A stretch of 64,000 bases of DNA, taken from positions 1 to 64,000 of the forward strand of contig CALUJE010000016.1 in the NCBI GenBank assembly GCA_944320885.1. Direction: 5' to 3'. Under the pieces are notes generated by a model. The model had not been told where the DNA came from and did not search any database. It saw only the letters and a program-made list of their open reading frames with translations. Positions 17,605-28,400 of this stretch are shown in pieces; position 1 is the stretch's first letter, and each line of letters starts with the position of its first letter. The position numbers and the translations under genes were made by a program. This stretch comes from an uncultured Phocaeicola sp. GTDB taxonomy: Bacteria > Bacteroidota > Bacteroidia > Bacteroidales > Bacteroidaceae.

Positions 17605-18876
17605 TTATTCTTCGGTATAGCGGACAATAGTCTGCTCACGGTCCGGACCTACGGAAACAATCTTGATAGGAGTCTGAAGCTCTTCTTCAAGGAATGAAAC
17701 GTAAGCGTTGAATTCTTCAGGGAACTCGTCTTCACTGGTCATCTTGGTCATGTCAGTATTCCATCCCGGGAATTCTACATATACAGGTTCTACACCTTCG
17801 GTAATGTCATAGGGGAAGTAATCAATTTCCTCACCGTTTACCTTGTAAGCCACACATGCCTTGATGGTATCAAATCCATCGAGCACGTCGCTCTTCATCA
17901 TGATAAGCTGTGTTACGCCGTTTACCATGATAGCATACTTCAGCGCAACGAGGTCAATCCATCCGCAACGACGTTCACGACCGGTTACAGCTCCGTATTC
18001 ATGACCGATAGCACGTATCTTGCTTCCTGTCTCGTCGAACAGTTCTGTCGGGAACGGACCGCTACCTACACGGGTACAGTATGCCTTGATGATACCAAAT
18101 ACTTCGCCAATCTTATTGGGGGCAACACCCAGACCGGTACATGCACCGGCACAAACCGTATTTGAAGAAGTTACAAACGGATAAGAACCGAAATCAACGT
18201 CAAGCATGGTACCCTGTGCACCTTCGCAAAGTACAGACTTTCCTTCTTTCAACAGATTGTTGATTTCATGTTCGCTATCAACAAGGTGGAATTTCTTCAG
18301 ATATTCAATGCCTTCCATCCAGTCTTTCTCCAACTGAGTAATATCATACTCATAGTTCAGACTCTTCAGAATCTGCTCATGGCGAGCTTTGGCTGCTGCA
18401 TATTTTTCTTCAAAGTTGAGCAGGATATCTCCTACACGCAAACCGTTACGGCTTACCTTATCGGTATAAGTAGGACCGATTCCCTTACCGGTTGTTCCTA
18501 CCTTTGATGCTCCTTTTGCAGCCTCGTATGCCGCATCAAGAATACGGTGAGTAGGAAGAATCAGGTGTGCTTTCTTTGAAATATGCAGACGTTCTTTCAA
18601 ATCATGTCCGGAAGCTTCGAGCGCTTCAGCTTCTGCCTTGAACAAAGCCGGGTCCAGAACGACACCGTTACCTATAATGTTCACTTTATCGCCTTGGAAA
18701 ATACCTGAAGGTATGGAACGAAGCACATATTTCTGTCCTTCAAACTCAAGAGTATGGCCGGCATTCGGTCCACCTTGAAAACGGGCAATCACATCATAAT
18801 TGGGAGTCAATACATCGACAACCTTACCTTTGCCCTCATCACCCCATTGGAGTCCTAACAAGACATCTACTTTCAT
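17605..18876 (-). CDS. purA: Adenylosuccinate synthetase
   Basis: 423 residues, the normal length. It joins IMP and aspartate using GTP, the first committed step to AMP. The phosphate-binding loop GDEGKGK is at 12-18, followed by GGPNAGHT, TGKGIGPTY, GAQGTMLDVDFG and GRERRCGWID. It starts 22 bp after fur on the same strand, so the two are probably co-transcribed; a hairpin with T-rich tail follows. Confidence 0.98.
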   Translation of the reverse strand: MKVDVLLGLQWGDEGKGKVVDVLTPNYDVIARFQGGPNAGHTLEFEGQKYVLRSIPSGIFQGDKVNIIGNGVVLDPALFKAEAEALEASGHDLKERLHISKKAHLILPTHRILDAAYEAAKGASKVGTTGKGIGPTYTDKVSRNGLRVGDILLNFEEKYAAAKARHEQILKSLNYEYDITQLEKDWMEGIEYLKKFHLVDSEHEINNLLKEGKSVLCEGAQGTMLDVDFGSYPFVTSSNTVCAGACTGLGVAPNKIGEVFGIIKAYCTRVGSGPFPTELFDETGSKIRAIGHEYGAVTGRERRCGWIDLVALKYAIMVNGVTQLIMMKSDVLDGFDTIKACVAYKVNGEEIDYFPYDITEGVEPVYVEFPGWNTDMTKMTSEDEFPEEFNAYVSFLEEELQTPIKIVSVGPDREQTIVRYTEE

Positions 18877-18898
18877 ATTCTTTTCTTTTTAAATATAG

Positions 18899-19375
18899 TT
18901 ACTTTTTCTTTTCTTCTTTCTTTTTCTTTCTGCGCAATGCCGCACATCTTCCGCATGTACCGTAAATATACAGTGAGTAATGTGACATCTGGAACTTTTT
19001 CAGGTCTGTCTCGGCAATATCTTTCTGCAGTTCCTCATTCTGAAATTCGGAAACCTTTCCACAGGTAGTGCATACCAAATGATGATGTGTTTCTATGTTG
19101 AATGATTTTTCATATTGCGCCGTATTGTTGGAAAAAACATGCTTGATAAGCAGTTTGGCATCAAGCAACAATACAATTGTATTATAAAGAGTGGCTCTGC
19201 TGACACGGAAATTCTCTTTCTCCACCATCAGGCCATACAGTGTTTCAATATCAAAATGACCGTCGATAGAATAGATAGCATCCAATATAGCAAATCTTTC
19301 AGGCGTCTTACGATGCTTGTTAATTCGCAAATATTCAGTAAATATCTGTTTTACTCTATCTTTTACATTATCCAC
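18899..19375 (-). CDS. fur: Fur-family metal-dependent regulator
   Basis: About 158 residues from the GTG at 19375. Features are the winged-helix segment HRKTPERFAILDAIYSIDGHFDIETLY, SRATLYNTIVLLL, the metal-binding ETHHHLVCTTCGK and the second Cys pair CGRC, with a lysine-rich tail. The frame stays open to a TTG at 19492, but a TAnnTTTG box (19408-19415) lies inside that extension and family similarity begins near VDNVKDRVKQIF, so the GTG start is preferred. Whether it senses iron, peroxide or another metal is not clear. Confidence 0.88.
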   Translation of the reverse strand: MDNVKDRVKQIFTEYLRINKHRKTPERFAILDAIYSIDGHFDIETLYGLMVEKENFRVSRATLYNTIVLLLDAKLLIKHVFSNNTAQYEKSFNIETHHHLVCTTCGKVSEFQNEELQKDIAETDLKKFQMSHYSLYIYGTCGRCAALRRKKKKEEKKK

Positions 19376-19407
19376 GTCAAAAAACAAATAGGGGTTGTTA
19401 ACGCGAA

Positions 19408-19415
19408 CAAAAGTA
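19408..19415 (-). promoter_or_regulatory. Promoter -7 box for fur-purA
   Basis: TACTTTTG on the minus strand, about 33 bp before the preferred GTG start of fur. It supports the short form of Fur. Confidence 0.5.
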
Positions 19416-19452
19416 CGTCTTTTTACTGAATCAGAAAAGAATAACATTAAAA

Positions 19453-19510
19453 AAAGAACTCCAATCAGATTTTTTCTTGTCTGAAAATTCAAATCTGACC
19501 GGAGTTCTTT
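19453..19510 (-). terminator. Terminator of the AlkD-like gene
   Basis: AAAGAACTCC (19453-19462) pairs with GGAGTTCTTT (19501-19510), with inner pairing TCAGATTT/AAATCTGA. On the minus strand a run of T follows. Confidence 0.8.
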
Positions 19511-19529
19511 CCATAAGAAATATGAGAAT

Positions 19530-20195
19530 TTATTCCCACTCTGTCTCTAACTTTATCTGCTCATAAATGAGCCGTATGCCTTCATCGGCCGAATCTTTCA
19601 GGGGCAAGAGCGCCTTCAGGGCCTTCGCACCTTCGGCCTTTCCCAACTGTACGTATTTAATAATGGATGCATAGGCGCACCGGCGTACAAACGACGGTTC
19701 CGACTGCAGTGCTGCCGCAACCTGATCAAGGTATTCGTTGGCCGAACGTTCGTTCAAGGTCTGTCCTTTGGCAAACAAACGGGCCAATATCAGATATCCG
19801 CATGCCGCAAAATATTCGCGTTCGTCAGCAATCCATTCAAAAGCTTTCTCCGAAGCATAGGGCAAATGCTGAAACAGATTCTGACAAGTCTGCTCGGCTA
19901 TTTCGGGATAATGCATATCCTCCACCCAAATGTCGGCAATTTCCGGATAGAAACTGTCTACCGGCTGCAACATTCCGGCCAGAATCTTCGCTTCACGGAT
20001 ATTCTCTTTCCATAAAGCCTGCGCCAGCTGATGGTCTTTGGGATATTGCGCCGCAATTTCTTTCAGGCGGGGGATTTCAACTCCAAAATTAAGCTTGTAG
20101 TCGAGTCCCTTATCGCGCATACTTTTAGACACAGCTCCGTTCATGCCCAAACGGAACTGTGTCTTTATATTCTTCAAGGTTTCCTGTAAATCCAT
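19530..20195 (-). CDS. DNA alkylation repair family protein (AlkD-like)
   Basis: 221 residues made of HEAT-like helical repeats, with the family signatures NFGVEIPRLKEIA, LWKENIREAKILA and a C-terminal SFVRRCAYASIIKYVQLG. AlkC/AlkD proteins remove alkylated bases by a glycosylase action without base flipping. This subgroup is annotated by homology and its activity is not certain. It starts 6 bp after the M49 peptidase gene on the same strand, so they may be co-transcribed. Confidence 0.85.
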   Translation of the reverse strand: MDLQETLKNIKTQFRLGMNGAVSKSMRDKGLDYKLNFGVEIPRLKEIAAQYPKDHQLAQALWKENIREAKILAGMLQPVDSFYPEIADIWVEDMHYPEIAEQTCQNLFQHLPYASEKAFEWIADEREYFAACGYLILARLFAKGQTLNERSANEYLDQVAAALQSEPSFVRRCAYASIIKYVQLGKAEGAKALKALLPLKDSADEGIRLIYEQIKLETEWE

Positions 20196-20201
20196 ACGAA
20201 A

Positions 20202-22250
20202 TTATTCGTTACGATAAGGCAGGTTAGCATATTCTTTACTGTAACGAAGCATCTGTTCTGCATAACCTTCGTTGTATGAAACGGTCACATCGGTAATATT
20301 TCCGTCTTTATCGGTTACAAGCTCGTATACCGGATTGACAAATCCCTTATAAGGAGCCAGATGCAGTTTCTCGTAACGTGCAAGCACTTCCTTATGCAAT
20401 TCGGGATCAACCTTCACAGCATAAGTTTCTACCAGATTACGTGCCGCATTGAAATCGCCTTCTGACTTGATGCGTTGAATCTCGGCAAGAAGTTTACCGA
20501 ACAGGCCACGAAGTTTTTCATAATCGTTAATCTTCACATAGGTCTTTCCGTCTTTCTTCACCATTTCCACTACATTTTCAGCTTTTCCATTTTCAAATGC
20601 CCAGCGTGCAATCAGCTGACGGTTACGCATATGTGCTTCTTCTACATTGTTTCCGGGCTCAATACGCACGAGCTGTGTCATCAGTCCGTTCATCATGTAT
20701 GAATAATATTCACCCTTATAGGCTTCAGCATCCGGAGTAAGTCCCAACTCAACCATTTTTGCATCTGGCAGGTAATACAATCCGAACAGGTCGGCACGGG
20801 CTTCTTCGATGGTTGAACCATATGCTCTCAACGCATCCTGGTCAACTCCCGGCAACAACTGTCCTGAACCATGCCCCAGACACTCATGCAAATCGGTATG
20901 CAAGTCTCCGGTCAAATCACCGTATTTATCCAAAAGTGCACGTTCTGTGTCACTGTATACAAATTCTTCATTGAAGCCGTTTCCGTGAGCAGCCTTATTG
21001 TAAGCATCGGTCAGGTTGGCAATGGTTACAGATTTTGAACCGTGTCCGCTGCGAATCCAGTTGGAGTTCGGCAAGTTGATACCAATGGCTGTCGACGGAT
21101 AAAGGTCACCACCCAGAATGGCAGCGGTAATGACTTTAGCCGAAACACCTTTTACGGTTTCCTTCTTGAATCGTTTGTCTACCGGAGAATTATCTTCAAA
21201 CCACTGTGCATTGGCACTCAGTGTAGCAGCACGTTGGGTTGCCTCTTCATCTTTGAAGTTAACAATGGATTCCCAGCTTGCCTTCAATCCGAGCGGGTCG
21301 CCATAGCTTTCAGTAAATCCGTTTACAAAGTCTACTTTTGAATCCTGGTCTTTTACCCACAGAATGGCATAGTCATCAAAAGTCTTCAAATCACCGGTTG
21401 TATAGAACTCAACCAGCTTGTTGATTACGGCTTTCTGCTGGTCATTCTCAGCAACACCTTCAGCTTTCTTCAGCCAATAGATAATCTTTTCAATAGCTTT
21501 TCCATACAAGCCGTCTACCTTCCATACCTTTTCAAAGATTTTTCCGTTTTCCTTTACCAGGCGGCTGTTCATACCAAACATGACAGGCATGGTATCATTC
21601 GGATTCTTCATGCTGTTGTAGAACTTCTCTGCCTCAGCCTGAGTTACGCCTTCATAGTAATTGGAAGCAGAAGTCAGAATCAAATCTTCACCATCGGCCT
21701 GATTAACCCGCTTTTTCATTATTTCCGGATTGAATATTACCGGGAAGACCTCTTCACACAACTGATCCAAGGTTTCACCTTCGGCCAACGGGAGTTTTTT
21801 CTGGTCTACACTTTGTAAAGCAGCTTTGAAAAATTCAGGAGTAAATCCCGGCACAAACTTATCGGCAGCATAATGATGATGAATTCCATTGGAGAACCAT
21901 ACTCTCTTCAGATACACTTCCATATTGACGAAGTTTGAGTCGGTTCTATCTCCCTGATAGTCTGTATATACAGTTTCCAGCATCTGACGAATAATCAGAT
22001 TGTACTTACCGTTCTGGTCAAATAAGATATCGCGTCCTTCCAACGCAGCCTGTGAAAGATAATAAACCAGCTCTTTCTGTTTCAGAGTCAATTTATCAAA
22101 ATCCTTCACTTTGTAACGTAAAATCTGCAAGTCGGCAAACTGTTCTACCGTATAATTAAAATCGTCGGTAGGCACCGCTTCTTTTTTTGAAGTGCCGCAA
22201 GCAGTCAATAACATAGTTGCTACAGCCATTTGCATTACTGTTTTTTTCAT
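20202..22250 (-). CDS. Dipeptidyl-peptidase III-like zinc peptidase (M49), lipoprotein
   Basis: 682 residues. Lipobox LTAC with Cys18, so it is probably an envelope protein, unlike the cytosolic eukaryotic enzyme. The zinc motif HECLGH is at 455-460 (M49 proteins have HExxGH), and the third ligand is in EEARADLFGLYY at about 484. M49 enzymes release dipeptides from peptide N-termini. The charged linker KKEAVPTDDF follows the lipid anchor. It shares a strand and close spacing with the AlkD-like gene; the AraC-type gene lies upstream beyond a hairpin. Confidence 0.92.
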   Translation of the reverse strand: MKKTVMQMAVATMLLTACGTSKKEAVPTDDFNYTVEQFADLQILRYKVKDFDKLTLKQKELVYYLSQAALEGRDILFDQNGKYNLIIRQMLETVYTDYQGDRTDSNFVNMEVYLKRVWFSNGIHHHYAADKFVPGFTPEFFKAALQSVDQKKLPLAEGETLDQLCEEVFPVIFNPEIMKKRVNQADGEDLILTSASNYYEGVTQAEAEKFYNSMKNPNDTMPVMFGMNSRLVKENGKIFEKVWKVDGLYGKAIEKIIYWLKKAEGVAENDQQKAVINKLVEFYTTGDLKTFDDYAILWVKDQDSKVDFVNGFTESYGDPLGLKASWESIVNFKDEEATQRAATLSANAQWFEDNSPVDKRFKKETVKGVSAKVITAAILGGDLYPSTAIGINLPNSNWIRSGHGSKSVTIANLTDAYNKAAHGNGFNEEFVYSDTERALLDKYGDLTGDLHTDLHECLGHGSGQLLPGVDQDALRAYGSTIEEARADLFGLYYLPDAKMVELGLTPDAEAYKGEYYSYMMNGLMTQLVRIEPGNNVEEAHMRNRQLIARWAFENGKAENVVEMVKKDGKTYVKINDYEKLRGLFGKLLAEIQRIKSEGDFNAARNLVETYAVKVDPELHKEVLARYEKLHLAPYKGFVNPVYELVTDKDGNITDVTVSYNEGYAEQMLRYSKEYANLPYRNE

Positions 22251-22282
22251 ACATTCATATATTTAAAATATCACAAAAGAAA

Positions 22283-22383
22283 AAGGTTGTTTCAAAAGTC
22301 TGAATTCATAATGCACCTTCAACTATTATTTAAGCACTCAATAGCAAAGCCTGCATAGAAACACAAACGTTTCAAACAACCTT
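22283..22383 (-). terminator. Possible terminator after the AraC-type gene
   Basis: AAGGTTGTTT (22283-22292) pairs with AAACAACCTT (22374-22383) across about 80 nt, and T-rich sequence follows on the minus strand. The long loop makes this less certain than the others. Confidence 0.5.
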
Positions 22384-22406
22384 CTTTAAAAATTAAACAC
22401 TGTCGT

Positions 22407-22868
22407 TTATTTCGCTTTCTCTAAATGTCTGCGTCTGTAATTTCGGGGAGTCTCTCCCTTAATTTTATAAAAAGCCGCATAGAAAGACTGGCGATTGGCA
22501 AATCCAACCATTGTGCTAATCTCTTCTACGTTCTTATCCAGATATCGACGGTCAACCAAGAGATGTGCAGCTTCACGAATACGGTATTCGTTTACCAAAC
22601 ATGAATAATTCATCCCGAAACGAGAATTGATTACCGCTGACAGATAACGTGTGTTTGTCTTCAAGTCAGAGGCTAATTCCTTTGCCGAGTAATCAGGATC
22701 CTTGTACTTCTTCTGAGCTACAATGATATTCACAATCTTATCATACAATTCATCCGCAAGTTCTGCACGGATCAAGGAGCGATAAGCAGCATCCTTTTCT
22801 TTTTTTTCTCTGATATTGTAGGGGCGTCTCACCTCACCTCCCTCAACATCTTTCGGTGTCTTAGTCAT
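22407..22868 (-). CDS. Short AraC-family DNA-binding regulator
   Basis: 153 residues. The C-terminal AraC helix-turn-helix region covers about 45-145: SAKELASDLKTNTRYLSAVINSRFG, then NVEEISTMVGFANRQSFYAAFYKIKGETPRNYRRR. There is no sensor domain, only a charged N-terminus, so it either binds DNA constitutively or gets its signal from a partner. A palindrome sits between its -7 box and start codon, consistent with autoregulation (inference). Confidence 0.85.
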   Translation of the reverse strand: MTKTPKDVEGGEVRRPYNIREKKEKDAAYRSLIRAELADELYDKIVNIIVAQKKYKDPDYSAKELASDLKTNTRYLSAVINSRFGMNYSCLVNEYRIREAAHLLVDRRYLDKNVEEISTMVGFANRQSFYAAFYKIKGETPRNYRRRHLEKAK

Positions 22869-22915
22869 AAGTTCTTGTAGTGATTTTTACGTTAATGCTC
22901 TTTTCCTTTGTATTT

Positions 22916-22933
22916 ATACAAAGAACATATTTT
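22916..22933. promoter_or_regulatory. 18-bp palindrome in the AraC-gene leader
   Basis: CTTTGTAT-TT-ATACAAAG, perfect 8-bp arms, placed between the -7 box and the start codon. A candidate operator or leader hairpin. Confidence 0.4.
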
Positions 22934-22950
22934 TTTTTCTTTGCACAATA

Positions 22951-22958
22951 CAAAGTTA
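22951..22958 (-). promoter_or_regulatory. Promoter -7 box for the AraC-type gene
   Basis: TAACTTTG on the minus strand, about 83 bp before the start codon. No TTTG at the expected distance. Confidence 0.4.
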
Positions 22959-23428
22959 ATCTTTTTTTTCAAAAAGATTATTAACAGAGGGATTTATTTA
23001 TACATAAAAAACAAAATATACACATCTTTCAATTTCACTCTACAAATTTCATATGAAACTATCATCTTTTCAAATATGGCAGTCCAAAACCATGTAATAA
23101 CAAGAAACTGAATAAGATAATCTGGTTTTTCGCAAAACTTTCGTTTTTTCACAAATGAAAGCTATTCTTTTCTATAAGAAATCAGAAATGAAACTTCAAT
23201 TTTCATTATAGACTTTTACATAAACATTTATTTTTATGCATTACAGTTACGAGTATTGCATATTTTTTCATTCTGACAGCGAAATTAAATTTACAAATTA
23301 TCAATTTATAATATATAATGTACAATATCATTTTAGTCAAAAAAAATTCGCCCTGTAAAAAGGCCTTTCTTTCAATAACTATAAATTCCATCCATACAAT
23401 CCATACCGGTTGAAGCCGAATTTTAGTG

Positions 23429-23436
23429 TATCTTTG
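23429..23436 (+). promoter_or_regulatory. Promoter -7 box for recQ
   Basis: TATCTTTG fits TAnnTTTG, 32 bp before the start codon; a TTG lies 16 bp upstream. Confidence 0.5.
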
Positions 23437-23467
23437 CAAGACAAACATATAAAACAAGCTCATTCAT

Positions 23468-25282
23468 ATGCTACATACGCTTAAGACCTACTTTGGTTAT
23501 GATACATTCCGTCCTCTCCAACAGGAAATTATCAACAATATATTAGCGCACAAAGACACACTGGTTTTAATGCCTACCGGTGGAGGAAAATCCATATGCT
23601 ACCAACTGCCCGCACTGATGATGGAAGGCATCACGGTAGTAATATCCCCACTTATATCATTAATGAAAGACCAGGTTGAAAGTTTAAAGGCAAACGGAAT
23701 AAAGGCAGCAGCATTCAACAGCAGCAATACGGATACCGAAAATATGGATATACGCAGGGAATGCCTGAAAGGGAACATCAAACTGTTATATATATCTCCC
23801 GAACGACTGCTTACCGAAGTCAATTTTCTGCTAAAAGATATTCAAATTGCATTGTTTGCCATCGATGAAGCCCATTGCATATCACAATGGGGGCATGATT
23901 TCCGTCCGGAATACACACAACTTAAAATATTAAGGAAAGAGTTTCCAGGGATTCCCATGATAGCGCTGACCGCTACGGCCGACAAGATTACCCGAACAGA
24001 CATCATAGAACAACTGCAATTAAAAAATCCGGGCATTTTCATTTCCTCGTTCGACCGTCCCAATCTGAGTCTTGATGTAAGAAGAGGATACCGACAAAAG
24101 GAAAAGATAAAAAACATCCTTGAATTTATCAACAAACATAAAAACCAAAGCGGCATCATTTATTGCATGAGCCGCAACAAGACCGAAGTTGTGGCGGCAA
24201 CCTTACAAAGACACGGAATATCTGCTACCATCTATCATGCAGGCCTCAGTCCGCAGGCACGTGACAGGGCACAGGAAGATTTTATCAATGACCGTGTACA
24301 GGTGGTTTGCGCTACCATCGCTTTCGGTATGGGAATAGACAAGTCAAATGTCAGATGGGTGATTCATTACAATCTGCCCAAAAGTATTGAAAACTTTTAT
24401 CAGGAAATAGGTCGGGCCGGACGTGACGGACTTGAAAGCGACACGTTATTATTCTATTCAATGAGCGACATCATACTGCTGTCAAAGTTTGCCAGCGAAA
24501 GCGCACAGCAGGAAATAAACCTGGACAAGCTGCACCGCATGCAGCAATACGCCGAAGCCGACATCTGCCGCCGCCGCATACTGCTCAACTATTTTGGTGA
24601 AAGCCGTGAATACGATTGCGGCCATTGCGATGTCTGCAAGAATCCGCCACAACGTTTTGACGGAAGCATTCTTGTACAAAAAGCATTGAGTGCCATTATA
24701 AGAGCCGATCAGAAAATCAGCACTCACCTGCTTGTTGACGTACTCAGAGGAAACTATACCCAGGAAATAACCGAAAACGGATTTGACAAGCTGAAGACCT
24801 TCGGTGCAGGAAGAGACGTACCGGCACGTGACTGGCAAGACTATCTTCTGCAAATGCTTCAGTTAGGATACTTCGAGATAGCATACAATGAAAACAATCA
24901 TCTGAAAATAACAGAAAGCGGAAAGAAAGTTTTGTTCGGTGAATCAAAAGCCATGCTGGTCGTTATCAAACATGAGCAAACCACCGTATCCAAAGTTACA
25001 AAGACATCGTCTGCAAGCAAACAGTCCCAACCCTTGCCAGCCTCAACAAACAGTTCGGATGAAGCTCTGTTTGATATTCTCAGAGAGCATCGCAAGAAGC
25101 TGGCCGATGAGCAGGGATATCCGGCCTACATTGTTCTTAGTGACAAAGTACTTCATCTGATATGCAGCATCAAGCCTACTACCATCGATGAATTCGGAAT
25201 GATCAGCGGCGTGGGAGAATTCAAGAAAGAAAAATACGGAAAAGATTTTGTTACCCTTATCCGGCGTTATCTGAAACTATAA
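23468..25282 (+). CDS. recQ: ATP-dependent DNA helicase RecQ
   Basis: 604 residues with full RecQ architecture. Helicase core: Walker A PTGGGKS ending at 42, DEAH at 133-136, the aromatic loop SQWGHDFRPEY and GRAGRDG. The zinc-binding domain has Cys residues in ADICRRR and CGHCDVC, followed by a winged helix and a C-terminal HRDC domain (about 525-604). It unwinds DNA 3' to 5' during recombination and fork repair. Its own promoter and a strong hairpin frame it as a single-gene unit. Confidence 0.97.
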   Translation: MLHTLKTYFGYDTFRPLQQEIINNILAHKDTLVLMPTGGGKSICYQLPALMMEGITVVISPLISLMKDQVESLKANGIKAAAFNSSNTDTENMDIRRECLKGNIKLLYISPERLLTEVNFLLKDIQIALFAIDEAHCISQWGHDFRPEYTQLKILRKEFPGIPMIALTATADKITRTDIIEQLQLKNPGIFISSFDRPNLSLDVRRGYRQKEKIKNILEFINKHKNQSGIIYCMSRNKTEVVAATLQRHGISATIYHAGLSPQARDRAQEDFINDRVQVVCATIAFGMGIDKSNVRWVIHYNLPKSIENFYQEIGRAGRDGLESDTLLFYSMSDIILLSKFASESAQQEINLDKLHRMQQYAEADICRRRILLNYFGESREYDCGHCDVCKNPPQRFDGSILVQKALSAIIRADQKISTHLLVDVLRGNYTQEITENGFDKLKTFGAGRDVPARDWQDYLLQMLQLGYFEIAYNENNHLKITESGKKVLFGESKAMLVVIKHEQTTVSKVTKTSSASKQSQPLPASTNSSDEALFDILREHRKKLADEQGYPAYIVLSDKVLHLICSIKPTTIDEFGMISGVGEFKKEKYGKDFVTLIRRYLKL

Positions 25283-25285
25283 GAA

Positions 25286-25326
25286 AGGCTCCGGCAATAT
25301 GGGAATATCCCTTCTCGCCGGAGCCT
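25286..25326. terminator. Bidirectional terminator between recQ and the GH2 gene
   Basis: AGGCTCCGGC (25286-25295) pairs with GCCGGAGCCT (25317-25326), between convergent genes. Confidence 0.8.
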
Positions 25327-25412
25327 ATACCTTATTATATATAGCTCTATTTCCGGTAAAACCGGTAATTGCAGGAGTTAAAGCTGAACTTTCAAGATTT
25401 AAGTATATAACC

Positions 25413-28400
25413 TTATCTTATCGGTTGCAACAGGAATGTGAACGAATAATCACCCATCGGTATTCTGTATTCCTTACGTGGAACAGCTCCCCAACTGGTA
25501 ACACATCCCAATCCAAGCTGTACCTTGTCAATGCACCAGTTTGTCAGATTCTCCGGAACGAGCAACTCGGAATGACGATTGTTCTTCTCCTTACCATCAT
25601 CCAATTGGCCGATAGAATAATGCAAAGCCGAAACAGACAACGGTCCCTCACCTTCGAGTTTCAGTCCGTATCCACCTTTACGCATCAGTTTCCACCAACG
25701 CACATCACATTTGTTTCCATTCTCCTGCGGACGGATGTATGAATAGAACTGCTCTGTCACCGTCTGTTTGTAAATACCCAAATCGGCAGCAGACTTACGG
25801 TCGGAATAATTCTCTACCGGTCCGCGTCCGTAATATTCGATATATTCCATAGCAGCAGGAACCTGCATCTGCATACCGAAGCGGAACATGTCCGGCCCTT
25901 TTCCGGTTTTCTTCATGGTCTGATTTACCTTCACCGCACCTTCTTTATATAAGGTATAAGTCAACGTCAGTTCGGCTGCAACCTTCTCAAGTTGATATTT
26001 AGCCGTAACCACAACATATCCGTTTTCATTTTTTGCATCAAGAGCCATCAGTTTATACCCCGGATTATTCCATGCGGCCATCTTCTTATGCAAGTTGGCT
26101 CCCATATCATTATCCGTCGGCGCACGCCAGAAGTTCGGTGTAAGCTTTCCTCCTTCGGCCAGCTGTTCTGCTCCATTCACCACATAGCTGCAAAGGAATC
26201 CGTCATTCTTGCCAAAAATCCACTCACATCCATTGCCCTCTACTACCAATCCTTTCTCATTTGCTGTGTCAATAGTCAGCTCCTTCAACGGATATACGGT
26301 TACATTCTTATCAGGAACCAGTTCTCCCTGCTTTCCTTCACGAACAACCAACTGATTTTTTGCTATTGTGAAACCAGCCTCAAGCAATGGCTCGGCCTTC
26401 TTCAACCGGAATTCTGTATTTAAAAGGACTTCTGCCTGCGGACATATATTATATAAGGTATAAGGCAAAGTTACTTCCATACGTTCGCCCGGTGCCACAT
26501 TCAGCTCATTCACGGTTCCGCTCTGCACGGGTTTACCATCAGCCAGCAATGTCCATACCATATAATAATTATCAAGATTACGGAAGGCATACTCATTATA
26601 CACATTCAGCTTTCCGGCATTCAGATCTTTCGGCTCTGTCCATACAGACTGGTAAATGCGTTGTACCTCGTATGCATGCGGATTCCATGTACGGTCAGGA
26701 GCAATCAGTCCGTTATTGCAGAAATTCTGGTCTCCCTTACTGTCATAATCATTCCAGTCACCGGTATATCCATAGAAAGTCTTTCCATCTTCTCTATGCA
26801 CCAGCAATGACTGGTCTACGAAATCCCATATAAAACCACCCTGATATTTCGGATATTTGCGAACCAAATCCCAATATTCCTTGAAACCACCCTGTGAATT
26901 ACCCATGGCATGTGCATATTCACACTGAATCAGCGGACGCGGATCATTTCCCTTAGCATATTTCTCGCTACCCTCATATCCCAAGTACATCGGGCAGTAA
27001 ATATCCGTAAATTCATTTTTCTCGGCACGTTCATACATTACCGGACGTGACGGATCTTCTTTCTTCGTCCATCGGTAACACTCTTCGAAGTTCGGTCCGA
27101 AACCAGCTTCATTACCCATTGACCAGATAATGACCGAAGGATGATTGAAATTGCGTTGCACATTACGCTTGTCTCTCTGCAAATGAGCCAGACGATAATC
27201 TTCACGTTTTGCCAAAGTCTTGTCACCATATCCCATTCCGTGCGATTCTATATTCGCTTCGGCCACCATATAAATACCGTACTTGTCACACAATTCATAC
27301 CAGTAGGCATCGTCCGGATAATGGCAGGTACGCACGGCATTGATATTCATCTCCTTCATAATACGGATATCTTGCAACATACGCTCACGTGAAACCACAT
27401 ATCCGCTGTTCGGGTCCATCTCATGACGGTTTGCACCTTTTATCAATACCGGCTGTCCGTTTACACAAAGCTGTCCGTTCTTGATTTCCACCTTGCGGAA
27501 TCCCACCTTGACAGGAATTACTTCCTTTACTTCTTTTCCGCTCACATATTCAGCAAGCAGAGTATACAGATAAGGAGTTTCCGCGGTCCATTTCTTCGGA
27601 TTCTGCACGGCAATTCCGGTCTTCAATATACCTTTTCCACTTACCGACGTGCTTGCTATTTCTTTTCCTTCAGCATCGAGCAGACGAAGATTTACCTGTC
27701 CTTTCCCCTGCAAATCAAGCTGCACGGCCAGTTGTGCATCCCGATAAGCCTCATCCAGTTCCGGAGTTATTCGGATATCCTGTATACGCTTTTTCTCACG
27801 GGCATAAAGATAACAGTCGCGTCCTACTCCTGAAAGGCGGAAGAAATCCTGATCCTCAAGATATGTACCGTCACACCAGCGGAATGTCTGGAATGCTATC
27901 AGATTCTCCCCTTTCTTCAGATACGGCGTAACATCAAATTCCGCCTCGAGCTTGCTGTCTTCACTGTATCCCACAAAGCGGCCATTTACCCACAAATAAA
28001 CATTTGATGTAACCGAACCTAAATGAATGAACACCTGCTTACCTTTCCATGTATCGGGCACAACAACCGTTCTGCGGTATGAACCCACATGATTTTCCTT
28101 TACCGGCACTTCTGGAGGATTATTCTTGAAATGCTCACGCCAGGCATACCCCACATTAATATATATAGGGTCACCATATCCGTTCAGTTCCCACAATCCG
28201 GGTACGGGCATTGTTCCCCATTTACTGTCATCAAAGTCTTTTTGATAGAAATCGGTCGGACGCATATCAGCATCCTTTACCCAATTGAATTTCCAGAGTC
28301 CATTAAGTGACAGATAATTCTCCTGTTGAGTCTTATCTCCCATCAACGCTTCCTTCTCATTTCCGAATGCAAAATAACTGGTATGCATCGGAGCACGGTT

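Larger units (their letters stand above)
22869..23467. other. 600-bp divergent intergenic region between the AraC-type gene and recQ
   Basis: Very AT-rich. It contains the AraC-gene dyad and -7 box and the recQ promoter. Short open frames on both strands lack coding character. No RNA gene recognised. Confidence 0.5.

Noticed and set aside
19376..19492. 39-residue N-terminal extension of Fur
   Set aside because: A -7 box lies inside it and the extra residues do not match the family.
22908..23463. Short frames in the AraC-recQ gap
   Set aside because: Extreme A/T and Phe/Lys/Ile bias, no homology features, no promoter placement.
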